DNA of 64,000 nt from an uncultured Amphritea sp. (GCF_937127095.1 NZ_CAKZLP010000084.1:85377-149376); one strand, 5' to 3'; positions 1-9,050 are shown, counted from the first letter of the stretch. Numbers and translations: made by a program. The notes: generated by a model not told the origin, from the letters alone.

Positions 1-343
1 GCTCACCTTCAAAATGACACCAGTAGATAGTCCAGGGCACATTAAGACTGGATGCATACTGATGAACGGTGCCTCGTGGTAGCAGGATCAGATCACCGCT
101 ATTCACCGCAATATTCTTCTGGTTAACGCGAATTTTACCTTTACCATCGAGACAATATATCAACAGATGGTCATCATGTTCCCGACGCTCCATACGGTGG
201 CCTTCCGCCTGCTTATAATAGCCGGCCCCGAGCGGGTAAAGATCCTTTGAAAGCCTGTTGTTAGAGAGTTTTTCGATGATTTTGTGCGGGATGACAAAAC
301 GGATGCTCTGGGGCGGAAGCGGCCAGTTTGAAGGTGTGCTCAT
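1..343 (-). CDS. mmsR: AraC-family regulator, N-terminal part (MmsR-like), cut by window edge
   Basis: Reading leftwards from the ATG at 343, an open frame runs off the window (114 codons visible). The translation (MSTPSNWPLPPQSIRFVIPH...) ends in a cupin-like arm with GDLILLPRGTVHQY and PWTIYWCHFEGE, the pattern of the AraC-binding sensory domain at the N terminus of AraC/XylS regulators. The helix-turn-helix half lies outside the window. The gene is divergent from mmsA with 217 bp between them; in Pseudomonas an AraC-type activator MmsR sits the same way beside mmsAB. Seen: a cupin-type N domain and divergent placement. Inferred: it activates the valine operon in response to a pathway intermediate such as 3-hydroxyisobutyrate. 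Confidence 0.8.
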   Translation of the reverse strand, partial: MSTPSNWPLPPQSIRFVIPHKIIEKLSNNRLSKDLYPLGAGYYKQAEGHRMERREHDDHLLIYCLDGKGKIRVNQKNIAVNSGDLILLPRGTVHQYASSLNVPWTIYWCHFEGE

Positions 344-560
344 CGGTGCTGCTCGACTAATGTATAAGAGGGTGTATCAGGTTTATAAGGGTATTCATGT
401 ATTAAATAGCAATATAGTCCATTAATATAACAACATTATGAATCATCTGCAGCCAGAAGCTGTGCTTTAATCAATGCAAGATGATTGCAGTCACTTTTCG
501 TTGAGAGTGGTGACTGAAGACAATAATAACGAGATGCTAATAGCAGCAAAGGTGTAAAAA
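344..560. promoter_or_regulatory. Divergent mmsR-mmsA intergenic control region
   Basis: This 217-bp, AT-rich gap separates two divergent genes, so both promoters and the regulator's sites should lie here. The ribosome site for mmsA is probably AAAGGTG at 548-554, 6 bases before the ATG at 561. I see no unambiguous -35/-10 pair or clean operator. Confidence 0.5.
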
Positions 561-2054
561 ATGACTCAGCAAGTCCCTCTACTGATCAATGGTGAACTGG
601 TTCAGAGCCGCAGTGAAAACTGGATTCCGGTGACTAATCCTGCAACTCAGGAAGTAATTGCCCAGGTGCCTTGTGCAACACCTGCCGAAGTGGATCAGGC
701 TGTTGAAGCCGCAAAAGCCGCGTTTGAATCCTGGAAGGAGACGCCTGTTAGTGAGCGTGCTCGTCTGATGCTGCGCTATCAGGCGTTGCTGAAAGAGAAT
801 CACGATCAGATTGCCGAGCTGCTGTCACAGGAAACCGGTAAAACCTTTGAAGATGCGAAAGGTGATGTGTGGCGCGGTATAGAAGTGGTCGAACACGCCT
901 GCAACATCGCCTCCCTGAGCATGGGGGAAACCGTTGAGAACGTGGCCCGTAAGATCGACTGTTACAGTATTACTCAGCCACTGGGTGTGTGTGTGGGTAT
1001 TACCCCGTTTAACTTCCCGGCGATGATCCCCCTGTGGATGTTCCCAATGGCGATTGCCTGCGGTAACACCTTCGTACTGAAACCGTCGGAGCAAGACCCG
1101 CTGACGCCGATGCGTCTGGCAGCGCTGTTTAAAGAAGCCGGTGCACCGGACGGTCTGTTGCAGGTTGTTCACGGCACTAAAGAGGTTGTAGATCAGCTGC
1201 TGACGCATAAAGATACGCCGGCGATCTCCTTCGTGGGTTCTGTGGCGGTGGGTGAACATATCTACCGTACCGGTACCGATAAGATGAAACGGGTACAGGC
1301 GTTTGCCGGTGCTAAGAACCACATGGTGATTATGCCGGATGCGGCTAAAAATCAGGTGGTTAATAGTATTGCCGGAGCCTCTGTGGGTGCCGCAGGTCAA
1401 CGTTGTATGGCGATCTCGGTAGCGGTATTTGTGGGTAATTCACGGGAGTGGATTCCTGAAGTACGCGATGCGCTGGCTAAAGTGCGTCCCGGTGCCTGGA
1501 ATGACCCTGAAGCGGGTTATGGCCCACAGATCAACCCGCAGTCTAAAGCCAAGGTGCTTAATTTTATTCAGCAGGGTAAAGATGCCGGTGCTGACTGCAT
1601 TCTGGATGGTTCAGACGTCGTGGTAGAGGGCTATCCGGATGGTAACTGGGTCGGTCCAACCATGTTCCGTAATGTAACAACCGATATGTCGATCTATCAG
1701 GAAGAGATCTTCGGACCGGTGCTAATCGCTCTGGAAGTGGATACGATTGAAGAAGCGATCACCCTGATCAACGAAAACCCCTACGGTAACGGCACCTCTA
1801 TCTTTACCTCATCCGGTGCGGCTGCGCGTAAATATCAGCACGAGATCAAAGTGGGTCAGGTGGGTATCAACGTACCGGTACCTGTGCCACTGCCAATGTT
1901 CTCGTTCACCGGCTGGAGAAAATCGTTCTACGGTGATCAGCATGCCTATGGCAAGCAGGCGGTGAAGTTCTACACCGAGACTAAAACCGTCACCGCACGC
2001 TGGTTTGAGGATGATATCGATACGGGTGTTAACACCACGATACATCTGAAGTAA
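561..2054 (+). CDS. mmsA: CoA-acylating methylmalonate-semialdehyde dehydrogenase
   Basis: A 497-residue aldehyde dehydrogenase of the usual length for MmsA. It oxidises methylmalonate semialdehyde with NAD and CoA, releasing CO2 and giving propionyl-CoA, the last step of distal valine degradation; cytosolic. The N-terminal LINGELV..NPATQEVIAQVP block is typical. The catalytic cysteine is in AGQRCMA (about residue 282), and the FGPVL segment and PNPYGNG-like turn (ENPYGNG) are present. It leads a run of same-strand valine genes and is followed by an imperfect palindrome just after its stop. Family assignment is firm; malonate-semialdehyde/inositol catabolism is an alternative role, but the neighbours favour valine. 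Confidence 0.95.
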   Translation: MTQQVPLLINGELVQSRSENWIPVTNPATQEVIAQVPCATPAEVDQAVEAAKAAFESWKETPVSERARLMLRYQALLKENHDQIAELLSQETGKTFEDAKGDVWRGIEVVEHACNIASLSMGETVENVARKIDCYSITQPLGVCVGITPFNFPAMIPLWMFPMAIACGNTFVLKPSEQDPLTPMRLAALFKEAGAPDGLLQVVHGTKEVVDQLLTHKDTPAISFVGSVAVGEHIYRTGTDKMKRVQAFAGAKNHMVIMPDAAKNQVVNSIAGASVGAAGQRCMAISVAVFVGNSREWIPEVRDALAKVRPGAWNDPEAGYGPQINPQSKAKVLNFIQQGKDAGADCILDGSDVVVEGYPDGNWVGPTMFRNVTTDMSIYQEEIFGPVLIALEVDTIEEAITLINENPYGNGTSIFTSSGAAARKYQHEIKVGQVGINVPVPVPLPMFSFTGWRKSFYGDQHAYGKQAVKFYTETKTVTARWFEDDIDTGVNTTIHLK

Positions 2055-2193
2055 TTTTTGTCGCCTGAGCTATTGCGCTTGGTGACTCTGCGTTAAAAGC
2101 TGGCTTAAAGTGCTCATTGACAACAGTCAACTCCGCCTTTGCGCCAGCTTTTGCCTTGATTCACCGGCGCTCATTACGCTCAGCCAACAAAAA
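2055..2193. repeat. 139-bp imperfect palindrome (REP/MITE-like) after mmsA
   Basis: Starting at the base after the mmsA stop, the segment opens with TTTTTGT and closes with ACAAAAA. Internal arms pair repeatedly: CTGAGC with GCTCAG, GGTGA with TCACC, AAAAGCTGGC (2095-2104) with GCCAGCTTTT (2143-2152), and a central TTGAC-AACA-GTCAA hairpin (2117-2130). The whole unit folds on itself, as a miniature inverted-repeat element or a long intercistronic mRNA hairpin would. No second copy was noticed in the window. Confidence 0.6.
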
Positions 2194-2265
2194 TGGGATT
2201 TGTCGTTAAATACACTCTGACTAGAGTAATAATAAGAATCTACCTGTGTTAAGTACGGAGCATCT

Positions 2266-3423
2266 ATGGATTTTGAACTGAATGAGGAACAGGTGGCGTT
2301 TGCCGATATGGCACGCGCGTTCGCTCAGAATGAACTGGCACCCCATGCCGGTGAGTGGGATCTGCATCAGACCTTTCCGGTTGATGTGCTGAAAGCGGCG
2401 GGCGAACTTGGTTTCTGTGGCCTTTATTCCCATGAGGATGTTGGTGGCTTGGGCCTGAGTCGGTTAGATTCCAGCATCATCTTTGAACAGTTGGCGATGG
2501 GGTGTACCTCAACCACAGCGTTTATCACGATTCATAATATGGCGACCTGGATGATCTCTGAGTTTGGCGCAGACGATGTGCGTCAGCAGTGGTGTCCGCA
2601 ACTGACTGCCGGTGAACAGTTGGCCTCTTACTGCCTGACTGAACCCAATGCCGGTTCCGATGCCGGATCGCTGAAAACCTCCGCCCGCCGTGATGGCGAT
2701 GATTATATTCTTAATGGCAGCAAAATCTTTATCTCTGGTGCCGGTGCAACCGACTGCCTGGTGGTCATGGCGCGCACCGGAGCGGAGGGGCCTAAAGGGA
2801 TCTCCGCGTTTGCGGTTGATGCCACACTGCCCGGCATCACTTATGGCCGTAAAGAGGAGAAGATGGGCTGGAACAGTCAGCCAACCCGGATGATCACCTT
2901 TGAGGATGTGCGTATTCCGGCTGCTGCGATTCTTGGTGCGGAAGGTGATGGCTTCAGGATCGCGATGCGCGGTTTGGATGGTGGGCGCATCAATATCGCC
3001 ACCTGTTCTGTCGGTACCGCCCAGCAGGCGTTGAATAAAGCCACCGAGTATATGCATGAGCGTAAGCAGTTCGGCCAGCCGCTGGCCAGCTTTCAGGCGC
3101 TACAATTTAAACTGGCCACCGCCGCCACGGAACTCGTGGCTGCCCGACAGATGGTGCGGATGGCGGCATCCCGCCTGGATAATAACCATCCGGATAAAAC
3201 CACCTACTGTGCGATGGCAAAACGCTTTGCCACCGATGTGGGTTTCAGCGTGGCTGATGAAGCTCTACAGATTTTTGGTGGCAACGGTTATATCAAAGAG
3301 TATCCGATGGAACGCTTCCTGCGGGACAACCGGGTGCACCGGATTCTGGAAGGCACCAATGAAATTATGAATGTGATTATTGCCCGTCGGTTGCTGCTTG
3401 AGAACGCTGCAGAACTGTTATAA
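2266..3423 (+). CDS. Acyl-CoA dehydrogenase (probable isobutyryl-CoA dehydrogenase)
   Basis: A 385-residue FAD acyl-CoA dehydrogenase. It has the N-terminal helical part (ELNEEQVAFADMARAFAQNELAP), the substrate/FAD segment YCLTEPNAGSDAGS, the middle barrel, and the C-terminal RILEGTNEIMNVIIARRLL, whose Glu in EGTNE is the expected catalytic base of short-chain enzymes. In this operon the likely reaction is isobutyryl-CoA to methacrylyl-CoA, passing electrons to ETF. Its position between mmsA and an enoyl-CoA hydratase supports the branched-chain role. Chain-length preference cannot be proved from sequence alone. Confidence 0.9.
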   Translation: MDFELNEEQVAFADMARAFAQNELAPHAGEWDLHQTFPVDVLKAAGELGFCGLYSHEDVGGLGLSRLDSSIIFEQLAMGCTSTTAFITIHNMATWMISEFGADDVRQQWCPQLTAGEQLASYCLTEPNAGSDAGSLKTSARRDGDDYILNGSKIFISGAGATDCLVVMARTGAEGPKGISAFAVDATLPGITYGRKEEKMGWNSQPTRMITFEDVRIPAAAILGAEGDGFRIAMRGLDGGRINIATCSVGTAQQALNKATEYMHERKQFGQPLASFQALQFKLATAATELVAARQMVRMAASRLDNNHPDKTTYCAMAKRFATDVGFSVADEALQIFGGNGYIKEYPMERFLRDNRVHRILEGTNEIMNVIIARRLLLENAAELL

Positions 3424-3533
3424 CCCGAGCCGCTACAACCGCTCGCCATAACGGGTTAAGGTAAACGTTTAATACGAATTTAAAGGGTGGATTGAGCCTT
3501 AACCACCCGATGAGACTAAAAAGGAAGATCAGA

Positions 3534-4310
3534 ATGACCGAGAAGCTGATGGTTGAAAAGCGCGGCAATATTGCCCTGCTGACAATGAATAATCCGCCAG
3601 CCAATACCTGGACAGAAGAGAGTCTTAAAGGGCTTAAAGCACTGGTGGAAGAGCTGAATGCCGATCGTGATATCTATAGCCTGGTGATTACCGGTCAGGG
3701 CGAAAAATTCTTCTCAGCCGGGGCAGACCTGAACCTGTTTGCCGATGGCGATCGCAGTGTCGCCCGTGATATGGCGCGTTATTTTGGTGAAGCGTTTGAA
3801 ACCCTGAGCAAGTTCCGCGGCGTCTCTATCGCTGCTATCAATGGTTTTGCCATGGGCGGTGGCCTGGAAGTGGCGCTGGCCTGTGATATCCGTATCGCCG
3901 AAGAGCAATCACAGATGGCGCTGCCGGAAGCAAAAGTGGGATTACTTCCCTGTGCCGGGGGGACTCAGAATCTCACTATGCTGGTAGGTGAGGGCTGGAC
4001 CAAGCGAATGATTCTCTGCGGTGAGCGTCTTAAAGCCGCCAAAGCACTGGAGATCGGTCTGGTAGAGGAAGTTGTGCCTCAGGGGCAAGCACTGGAGAAA
4101 GCGCTGGAACTGGCGGCAAATGTGGCTCTGCAAAGCCCAACCTCGGTAGCGTCCTGCAAGCAACTGATTCAGAACAACCGCACGCAACACTGGGATGCCG
4201 GTTATATTCTCGAGCGTGAGCTGTTTGTCGATCTGTTCTTTACCGAAGATCAGAAAGAGGGGGTTAACGCCTTTCTCGGCAAGCGCGCCCCCGAGTGGAA
4301 AAACCGCTAA
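3534..4310 (+). CDS. Enoyl-CoA hydratase/isomerase (probable methacrylyl-CoA hydratase)
   Basis: A 258-residue crotonase-fold enzyme. The start at 3534 is preferred because AAGGA lies 8-9 bases upstream; a longer TTG reading from 3492 adds a basic, unlikely N terminus. Oxyanion-hole segments are visible: SAGADLNLF and AINGFAMGGGLEVALACDIRIA, followed by PEAKVGLLPCAGGTQ. In valine breakdown it would hydrate methacrylyl-CoA to 3-hydroxyisobutyryl-CoA, directly feeding the hydrolase 21 bp downstream. It also resembles general fatty-acid enoyl-CoA hydratases, so the substrate is inferred from context. Confidence 0.9.
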   Translation: MTEKLMVEKRGNIALLTMNNPPANTWTEESLKGLKALVEELNADRDIYSLVITGQGEKFFSAGADLNLFADGDRSVARDMARYFGEAFETLSKFRGVSIAAINGFAMGGGLEVALACDIRIAEEQSQMALPEAKVGLLPCAGGTQNLTMLVGEGWTKRMILCGERLKAAKALEIGLVEEVVPQGQALEKALELAANVALQSPTSVASCKQLIQNNRTQHWDAGYILERELFVDLFFTEDQKEGVNAFLGKRAPEWKNR

Positions 4311-4331
4311 GCGGTAGACAGGAGAGAATTG

Positions 4332-5429
4332 ATGAGTTGTGTACTGTTTAATGAATACCCGACCCGCGATGGCAAAAAAGTTGTTGAGATCCTGCTGAAT
4401 GCAGAGCGTAGTCTCAATGCGCTGACGCTGGAGATGATCGATCTGATTCAGCCAAAACTGGATCAATGGAAAACCGATGATGCGGTAGTGGCTGTGCTGC
4501 TCGACAGTGCCGGAGAGAAAGCTTTCTGCGCTGGCGGCGATGTGGTCAACCTGTATAAGTCGATGACCGGTGATGGTGACCCGCAGTTCCCAACTGATTT
4601 CTTTACCCGGGAATATATTCTCGACTACACCATTCACACCTACCCCAAACCGATTATCTGTTGGGGGCATGGCATTGTGATGGGTGGTGGTATGGGGCTG
4701 ATGAACGGCTGTAGTCATCGTATCGTCACCGAGAAAACCCATATGGCGATGCCGGAAGTGACTATCGGACTTTACCCCGATGTCGGTGGCAGCTGGTTTC
4801 TTAATCATATGCCGGGACGCACCGGTTTGTTTCTGGGCCTCACCGGCAACCCGATGAACGCCGCAGATGCGCTGTTCCTGGGGTTGGCTGACCGGTTTGT
4901 CGCCTCTGAGCTGCGCAGTCAGGTGCTCGAAGGACTGCAGGCTGAAAGCTGGGACGGTTGTGCCTATGCTGCAACTAACAGGGTGCTGCGGGACCTGGAA
5001 GAACAATCTGAGGCCGCGTTTAATGCTGATTCGCCGGTACAGAATCACTACGCGTTTATTCAGCAGATCACCGATAAAGACTCTCTGTCGGAACTGGTTG
5101 AAGGGTTGCTGGCGGTCGATAGCGATGATAAGTGGATCAACCGGGCACAGAAAGCGATCAGTCATGGCAGTCCGCTGGCGATTCATATCATTAAGCAACA
5201 GATGGATGTGACTAAACAGATGTCACTGAAACAGGTGTTTGAAAGTGAGATGATTCTCTCTGTACAGTGCTGCACGCACCGGGAGTTTCCCGAAGGTGTC
5301 CGCGCGCTCTTAGTGGATAAAGATGGCGCACCGCAATGGACATACAAGACCGTCGATGAGGTTGATCCGGCATTGGTTGATCAGTTCTTCGTTTCGCCGT
5401 GGGAGGTTAACCCACTGGCGTCACTCTAA
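4332..5429 (+). CDS. 3-hydroxyisobutyryl-CoA hydrolase (HIBCH-type crotonase)
   Basis: 365 residues starting from ATG 4332, with GGAGAG at 4321-4326; an in-frame TTG sits one codon upstream. It is longer than ordinary hydratases by a C-terminal helical part, as expected for the HIBCH group. FCAGGDVVNLYKSM and CWGHGIVMGGGMGLMNGCSHRIVTE give the oxyanion hole, and MPEVTIGLYPDVGGSWFLNHMPG is the typical HIBCH block. It releases CoA from 3-hydroxyisobutyryl-CoA before that reactive intermediate accumulates; free 3-hydroxyisobutyrate then goes to MmsB, encoded next. Confidence 0.92.
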   Translation: MSCVLFNEYPTRDGKKVVEILLNAERSLNALTLEMIDLIQPKLDQWKTDDAVVAVLLDSAGEKAFCAGGDVVNLYKSMTGDGDPQFPTDFFTREYILDYTIHTYPKPIICWGHGIVMGGGMGLMNGCSHRIVTEKTHMAMPEVTIGLYPDVGGSWFLNHMPGRTGLFLGLTGNPMNAADALFLGLADRFVASELRSQVLEGLQAESWDGCAYAATNRVLRDLEEQSEAAFNADSPVQNHYAFIQQITDKDSLSELVEGLLAVDSDDKWINRAQKAISHGSPLAIHIIKQQMDVTKQMSLKQVFESEMILSVQCCTHREFPEGVRALLVDKDGAPQWTYKTVDEVDPALVDQFFVSPWEVNPLASL

Positions 5430-5479
5430 TTTAGCCGTGTAACGAAAACGTTAATAAGAATTAAAAGAGGCAAAGTGTT

Positions 5480-6370
5480 ATGGCAACTATCGGATTTATC
5501 GGTCTGGGTAACATGGGCGGACCCATGGCGATCAACCTGCTAAAAGCAGGACATGAAGTTAAAGCGTTTGATCTGTCTCAGGCAGCAGTCGAGCACGTCG
5601 TATCAGAGGGCGGCAGCGCCGCGGCATCGGCGGTTGATGCAGCCACCGGTGCTGATTTTGTTATCTCCATGCTGCCTGCGGGAGTGCATGTGCAGGGGTT
5701 ATACCTGACAGGGGAGGCTCCGTTGCTGGATGTTGTGTCTGACAATGCACTGATTATTGATTCATCGACCATTGATGCGGCCACTGCTCAGCGTGTCTCC
5801 GCTGCGGCTGCTGAGCGCGGCATCAGCTTTATCGATGCCCCGGTATCCGGTGGTGTTGGTGGCGCAATCGCCGGTACACTGGCGTTTATGGTTGGCGCAA
5901 CCGATGAACAGTTTACTAAGGCAAAGCCGGTGCTCGAATGCATGGGTAAAAATATCTTCCACGCCGGTCAGAGCGGCGCAGGCCAGATCGCTAAAGCCTG
6001 CAACAATATGATGCTGTCGATTCTGATGGCCGGCACCAGTGAAGCCCTGAATATGGGGATGAAAAATGGCCTTGATCCGGCGGTACTCTCTGAAATCATG
6101 AAGCAGAGTTCCGGTAACAACTGGGCGTTGCAGGTGTATAACCCGGTACCAGGGGTGATGGCTGGCGTGCCTTCTTCGAATAACTACCAGGGCGGCTTCC
6201 AGGTCGATCTGATGTTTAAGGATCTGGGGCTGGCAATGGAGCTGAGTCAACAGAGCAATTCGCCAGTGCCGATGGGTTCAGCCGCTCGTTCACTGTTCTC
6301 GCTGCATAAGTCAAAAGGCAACGGTGGTCTGGATTTCTCCAGCATCTTCAAGCTTTATCAGGAAAGCTGA
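5480..6370 (+). CDS. mmsB: 3-hydroxyisobutyrate dehydrogenase
   Basis: A 296-residue beta-hydroxyacid dehydrogenase. The N-terminal Rossmann motif GFIGLGNMGGPMA, the substrate signature DAPVSGGVGGAIAGTL (about residue 118) and the catalytic-lysine segment GAGQIAKACNNMM (about 165-178) are all present. It oxidises 3-hydroxyisobutyrate to methylmalonate semialdehyde with NAD, supplying MmsA. The ribosome site AAAAGAGG lies just upstream of ATG 5480. Length and motifs match MmsB; glyoxylate/succinate-semialdehyde reductases are relatives, but the operon decides. Confidence 0.95.
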   Translation: MATIGFIGLGNMGGPMAINLLKAGHEVKAFDLSQAAVEHVVSEGGSAAASAVDAATGADFVISMLPAGVHVQGLYLTGEAPLLDVVSDNALIIDSSTIDAATAQRVSAAAAERGISFIDAPVSGGVGGAIAGTLAFMVGATDEQFTKAKPVLECMGKNIFHAGQSGAGQIAKACNNMMLSILMAGTSEALNMGMKNGLDPAVLSEIMKQSSGNNWALQVYNPVPGVMAGVPSSNNYQGGFQVDLMFKDLGLAMELSQQSNSPVPMGSAARSLFSLHKSKGNGGLDFSSIFKLYQES

Positions 6371-6459
6371 GCTTTCTCGTGATTTAACATCTGCAACCAC
6401 TTACTGCCGGTAATATCTGCCGGCAGGCTCCCTTTATAAAAACAAAACCGGAGTAGGTC

Positions 6460-8346
6460 ATGGGTTACAACGACGAATACCGGGCTGCACAGCAGAACCC
6501 CGAAGCATACTGGGCTGAGCAGGCTAAGCGCATCAGCTGGTTTAAACAACCTGAAACTATCCTCGAAAAAACCGCTAACGGCACCTTCTGTTGGTATCCC
6601 GATGGCGAGCTGAATAGCTGTTATCTGGCACTGGATCAGCATCTGCAAACCCGGGGCGACCAGGTTGCCCTCTATTACGATTCACCCGCGACTGGCAGTA
6701 AGCAACAGATTACCTATCGCGAGTTGCATCAGAAAGTGGCGCTGTTCGCCGGAACCCTGAAAAAACTGGGTGTTGAAAAAGGCGATACCGTGGTCATCTA
6801 TATGCCGATGATCCCTGAAGCTGCGGTGGCGATGCTCGCCTGTGCCCGGTTAGGGGCGGTACACTCGGTAGTGTTCGGTGGTTTTGCCGCTAATGAGATG
6901 GCGATCCGTATCGACGATGCTAAACCTAAACTGATTCTGACCGCGTCCTGTGGTATCGAGTTTGATAAGAAAATTGCCTATAAACCTCTGGTCGACAAAG
7001 CGGTTAATCTGGCAACCTACAAGCCGGCATATACTATTGTCTGTCAACGGTTGATGTTGCAGGCAGAGATGAATCCGGAGCGTGACCTGGATTGGTACGA
7101 GTGTCAGCAAGGCGTTGAGCCCGCGGATTGCGTCCCCGTAAAAGGCAGCGACCCGCTGTATATTCTCTATACCTCAGGCACCACCGGAGCGCCGAAAGGC
7201 ATTGTGCGGGATAATGGTGGTCATGCAGTGGCACTTAACTACGCGCTGCACAATGTCTATGGCATGAACCCTGGCGATGTCTGGTGGGGCGCCTCGGATA
7301 TTGGCTGGGTGGTTGGGCACTCCTTTATCGTCTACGGTCCGCTGATGGGCGGTTGCAGTGCGATCTTCTTTGAAGGTAAACCGATCAAAACCCCGGATGC
7401 CGGCACCTTCTGGCGGGTGATCGATGAGTACCGGGTCAACTCCATGTTCTGTGCACCGACGGCATTCCGGGCGATTCGCAAGGAAGACCCTGAAGGCGCA
7501 CTGGCAAAAAAATATGACCTTTCCAGCCTTAACTGGGTGTTTGTTGCCGGTGAAAAACTCGATTCTTCCACCTATCAGTGGCTTGACGGGCTGTTGCAGG
7601 TGCCGGTCATCGATCACTGGTGGCAGACTGAAACCGGCTGGCCAATGACCGCACCAATGATGGGCTGGGATAACCCCTCAGCGGCCCGGCTGGGATCAAC
7701 CAATAAACCGATCCCTGGATATGATATTCAGGTGGTTGATGGCGAGGGGCAGCTGGTTGAGCCGAATGAAACCGGTAATATTGTGGTCACCCTGCCGATG
7801 CCGCCGGGTGTCGCCTGGGATATCTGGAATCAGCCGCAGCGCTTTACCGATTCCTATCTCACCGCTTTTCCGGGGTATTACCACACCGGCGATGGCGGCT
7901 TCAAAGATGAGGATGGTTACGTTTACATTACCGGGCGTACCGATGATGTGATCAATGTCTCGGGTCACCGTCTGTCTACCGGTGAGATGGAGGAGGTGGT
8001 CTCTTCCCACCCAGCGGTAGCCGAGTGTGCCGTGATCGGTGTTAATGACGCCCTCAAAGGTCAGGTGCCTGCGGGATTGATTGTGCTGAAAGCCGGTGTG
8101 GAAATGGATGAGTCGCAGCTTGAAGCTGAACTGGTGCAGATGGTGCGCGATCAGGTTGGTGCGCTGGCCTGCTTCCGTCGGGCTGTCGTGGTGCAGCGTC
8201 TGCCGAAAACCCGCTCGGGTAAAATCCTGCGCGCCATTATCCGTAAGATAGCGGCCAATGATGAGTATAAAATGCCCTCGACGATTGATGACGAGAGCAT
8301 TCTGGCAGAGATCACCGAGATCATGGACCGGGCAGGGATGCGTTGA
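6460..8346 (+). CDS. prpE: Propionyl-CoA synthetase
   Basis: A 628-residue AMP-forming acyl-CoA synthetase. It shows the N-terminal ACAS block (EAYWAEQAKRISWFKQP), the P-loop YTSGTTGAPKG (about residue 236), WWQTETGWPM, YHTGDGG, and the C-terminal lysine region LPKTRSGKILRAIIRKIA, where acetylation commonly controls such enzymes. PrpE-type residues (WWGASDIGWVVGHSF) point to propionate rather than acetate. It activates propionate to propionyl-CoA, the same product MmsA makes, so this operon gathers propionyl units from both sources. Last gene of the run; 89 bp after mmsB. Confidence 0.92.
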   Translation: MGYNDEYRAAQQNPEAYWAEQAKRISWFKQPETILEKTANGTFCWYPDGELNSCYLALDQHLQTRGDQVALYYDSPATGSKQQITYRELHQKVALFAGTLKKLGVEKGDTVVIYMPMIPEAAVAMLACARLGAVHSVVFGGFAANEMAIRIDDAKPKLILTASCGIEFDKKIAYKPLVDKAVNLATYKPAYTIVCQRLMLQAEMNPERDLDWYECQQGVEPADCVPVKGSDPLYILYTSGTTGAPKGIVRDNGGHAVALNYALHNVYGMNPGDVWWGASDIGWVVGHSFIVYGPLMGGCSAIFFEGKPIKTPDAGTFWRVIDEYRVNSMFCAPTAFRAIRKEDPEGALAKKYDLSSLNWVFVAGEKLDSSTYQWLDGLLQVPVIDHWWQTETGWPMTAPMMGWDNPSAARLGSTNKPIPGYDIQVVDGEGQLVEPNETGNIVVTLPMPPGVAWDIWNQPQRFTDSYLTAFPGYYHTGDGGFKDEDGYVYITGRTDDVINVSGHRLSTGEMEEVVSSHPAVAECAVIGVNDALKGQVPAGLIVLKAGVEMDESQLEAELVQMVRDQVGALACFRRAVVVQRLPKTRSGKILRAIIRKIAANDEYKMPSTIDDESILAEITEIMDRAGMR

Positions 8347-8371
8347 TTTGGCCCTTTAAGCAATACTCTGT

Positions 8372-8432
8372 ACTCAGTGTTCTCTATGATAAGGATGTTG
8401 CCTGAAAAACATCTCCATGGAGTACACTGAGT
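8372..8432. terminator. Nested stem-loop between convergent prpE and cupin gene
   Basis: ACTCAGTGT (8372-8380) pairs with ACACTGAGT (8424-8432). Inside it, GATGTT (8394-8399) pairs with AACATC (8408-8413). The structure sits between two convergent stops, as a shared transcription end would, but no clear T tract follows on either strand, so intrinsic termination is uncertain. Confidence 0.4.
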
Positions 8433-8468
8433 GCTCTGATATTTACAGAGAGAAAACCCTATTGCTTT

Positions 8469-8813
8469 TTATTTTTCATAAACCACAAAATGCTTGCGGG
8501 TTGGTTCGACGACTTCCCAACTACCCTGAAAGCCTGCGGAGATAACAAAGCGGTCACCGGTGTTTACCTGAATGGGGTCTTTGCCATCTTCGGTTACGAT
8601 GCTTATGCCCTCAAGAATATGGCAGTATTCCTCTTCGCTGTAACTGACTCTCCACTTGCCTTTTTCGCTCTGCCAGATACCGGCACAAAACCTTTCTGAA
8701 CTGTCGGTGTACTCTATCCACAGCTTTTGTAGTGGATTGCCTTCGAGTCTTTTCTCTTCTGAGACGTAATACTCTTCTGCCTGAATCTCAGTACCTAAAC
8801 GCGTAAAGCCCAT
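8469..8813 (-). CDS. Small cupin-domain protein
   Basis: About 114 residues. Three clustered ATGs compete (8828, 8819, 8813); 8813 has GGGAAG seven bases upstream and is chosen, adding or losing only five residues. A single cupin barrel is visible: WRVSYSEEEYCHILEGISIVTEDG, then DPIQVNTGDRFVISAGFQGSWEVVEPTRKHFVVYEK. It is similar to the (S)-ureidoglycine aminohydrolase/DUF861-like single cupins found beside nitrogen and amino-acid genes. The canonical first motif has Glu and one His (EEEYCHILEG), so metal binding is possible. Function unknown. Convergent with prpE. Confidence 0.75.
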   Translation of the reverse strand: MGFTRLGTEIQAEEYYVSEEKRLEGNPLQKLWIEYTDSSERFCAGIWQSEKGKWRVSYSEEEYCHILEGISIVTEDGKDPIQVNTGDRFVISAGFQGSWEVVEPTRKHFVVYEK

Positions 8814-8828
8814 CTTCATTCTTCCCAT

Positions 8829-8990
8829 TAATAATTAGCAAACTACTCTGAAGGCGACGTTAAAGGGTTAATCAAGTGATTTCTATACCTCCTGAAGGAT
8901 AGCTGTGGAGACAGCATTAAACCTCGATGTATGGAAGCTGCTATTCGTTTCACCACCGAGAGCACAGAGTAGATAAGTGGCTTATCTCGA
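8829..8990. other. Non-coding stretch upstream of the cupin gene
   Basis: The first part of the 8829-9391 gap, which carries the cupin promoter region and no gene I can support. TTTCACCAC (8949-8957) is the inverted partner of GTGGTGAAA (9052-9060), bracketing hairpin repeat copy 1. CACCGAG/CACAGAG-type words occur on both sides (8952-8970 and 9081-9105). Confidence 0.4.
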
Positions 8991-9050
8991 CCGTTGCTAG
9001 CGCAGCTAGCTAGAACGTGGCTTCGCCACTTGCTAGTAGTTAGGAAGAGC
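8991..9050 (+). repeat. Hairpin repeat family A, copy 1
   Basis: Family layout: (G)CCGTAGCTAGAACG, a central stem, TTGCTAGT, then GTTAGTGGCTAGGAAGAGCC. Here the central stem is GTGGC-TTC-GCCAC (9017-9029), unlike the GTCAC/GTGAC stem of most copies, so pairing is conserved although the sequence differs. The right end reads TAGTTAGGAAGAGC. Confidence 0.75.

Noticed and set aside
825..1400. 191-codon minus-strand frame opposite mmsA
   Set aside because: Shadow of a conserved dehydrogenase; no motif or ribosome site.
3942..5198. 418-codon minus-strand open frame opposite the hydratase and hydrolase genes
   Set aside because: It runs antisense through two clearly real crotonase-family genes, has no recognisable domain and is explained by codon bias of the + strand genes.
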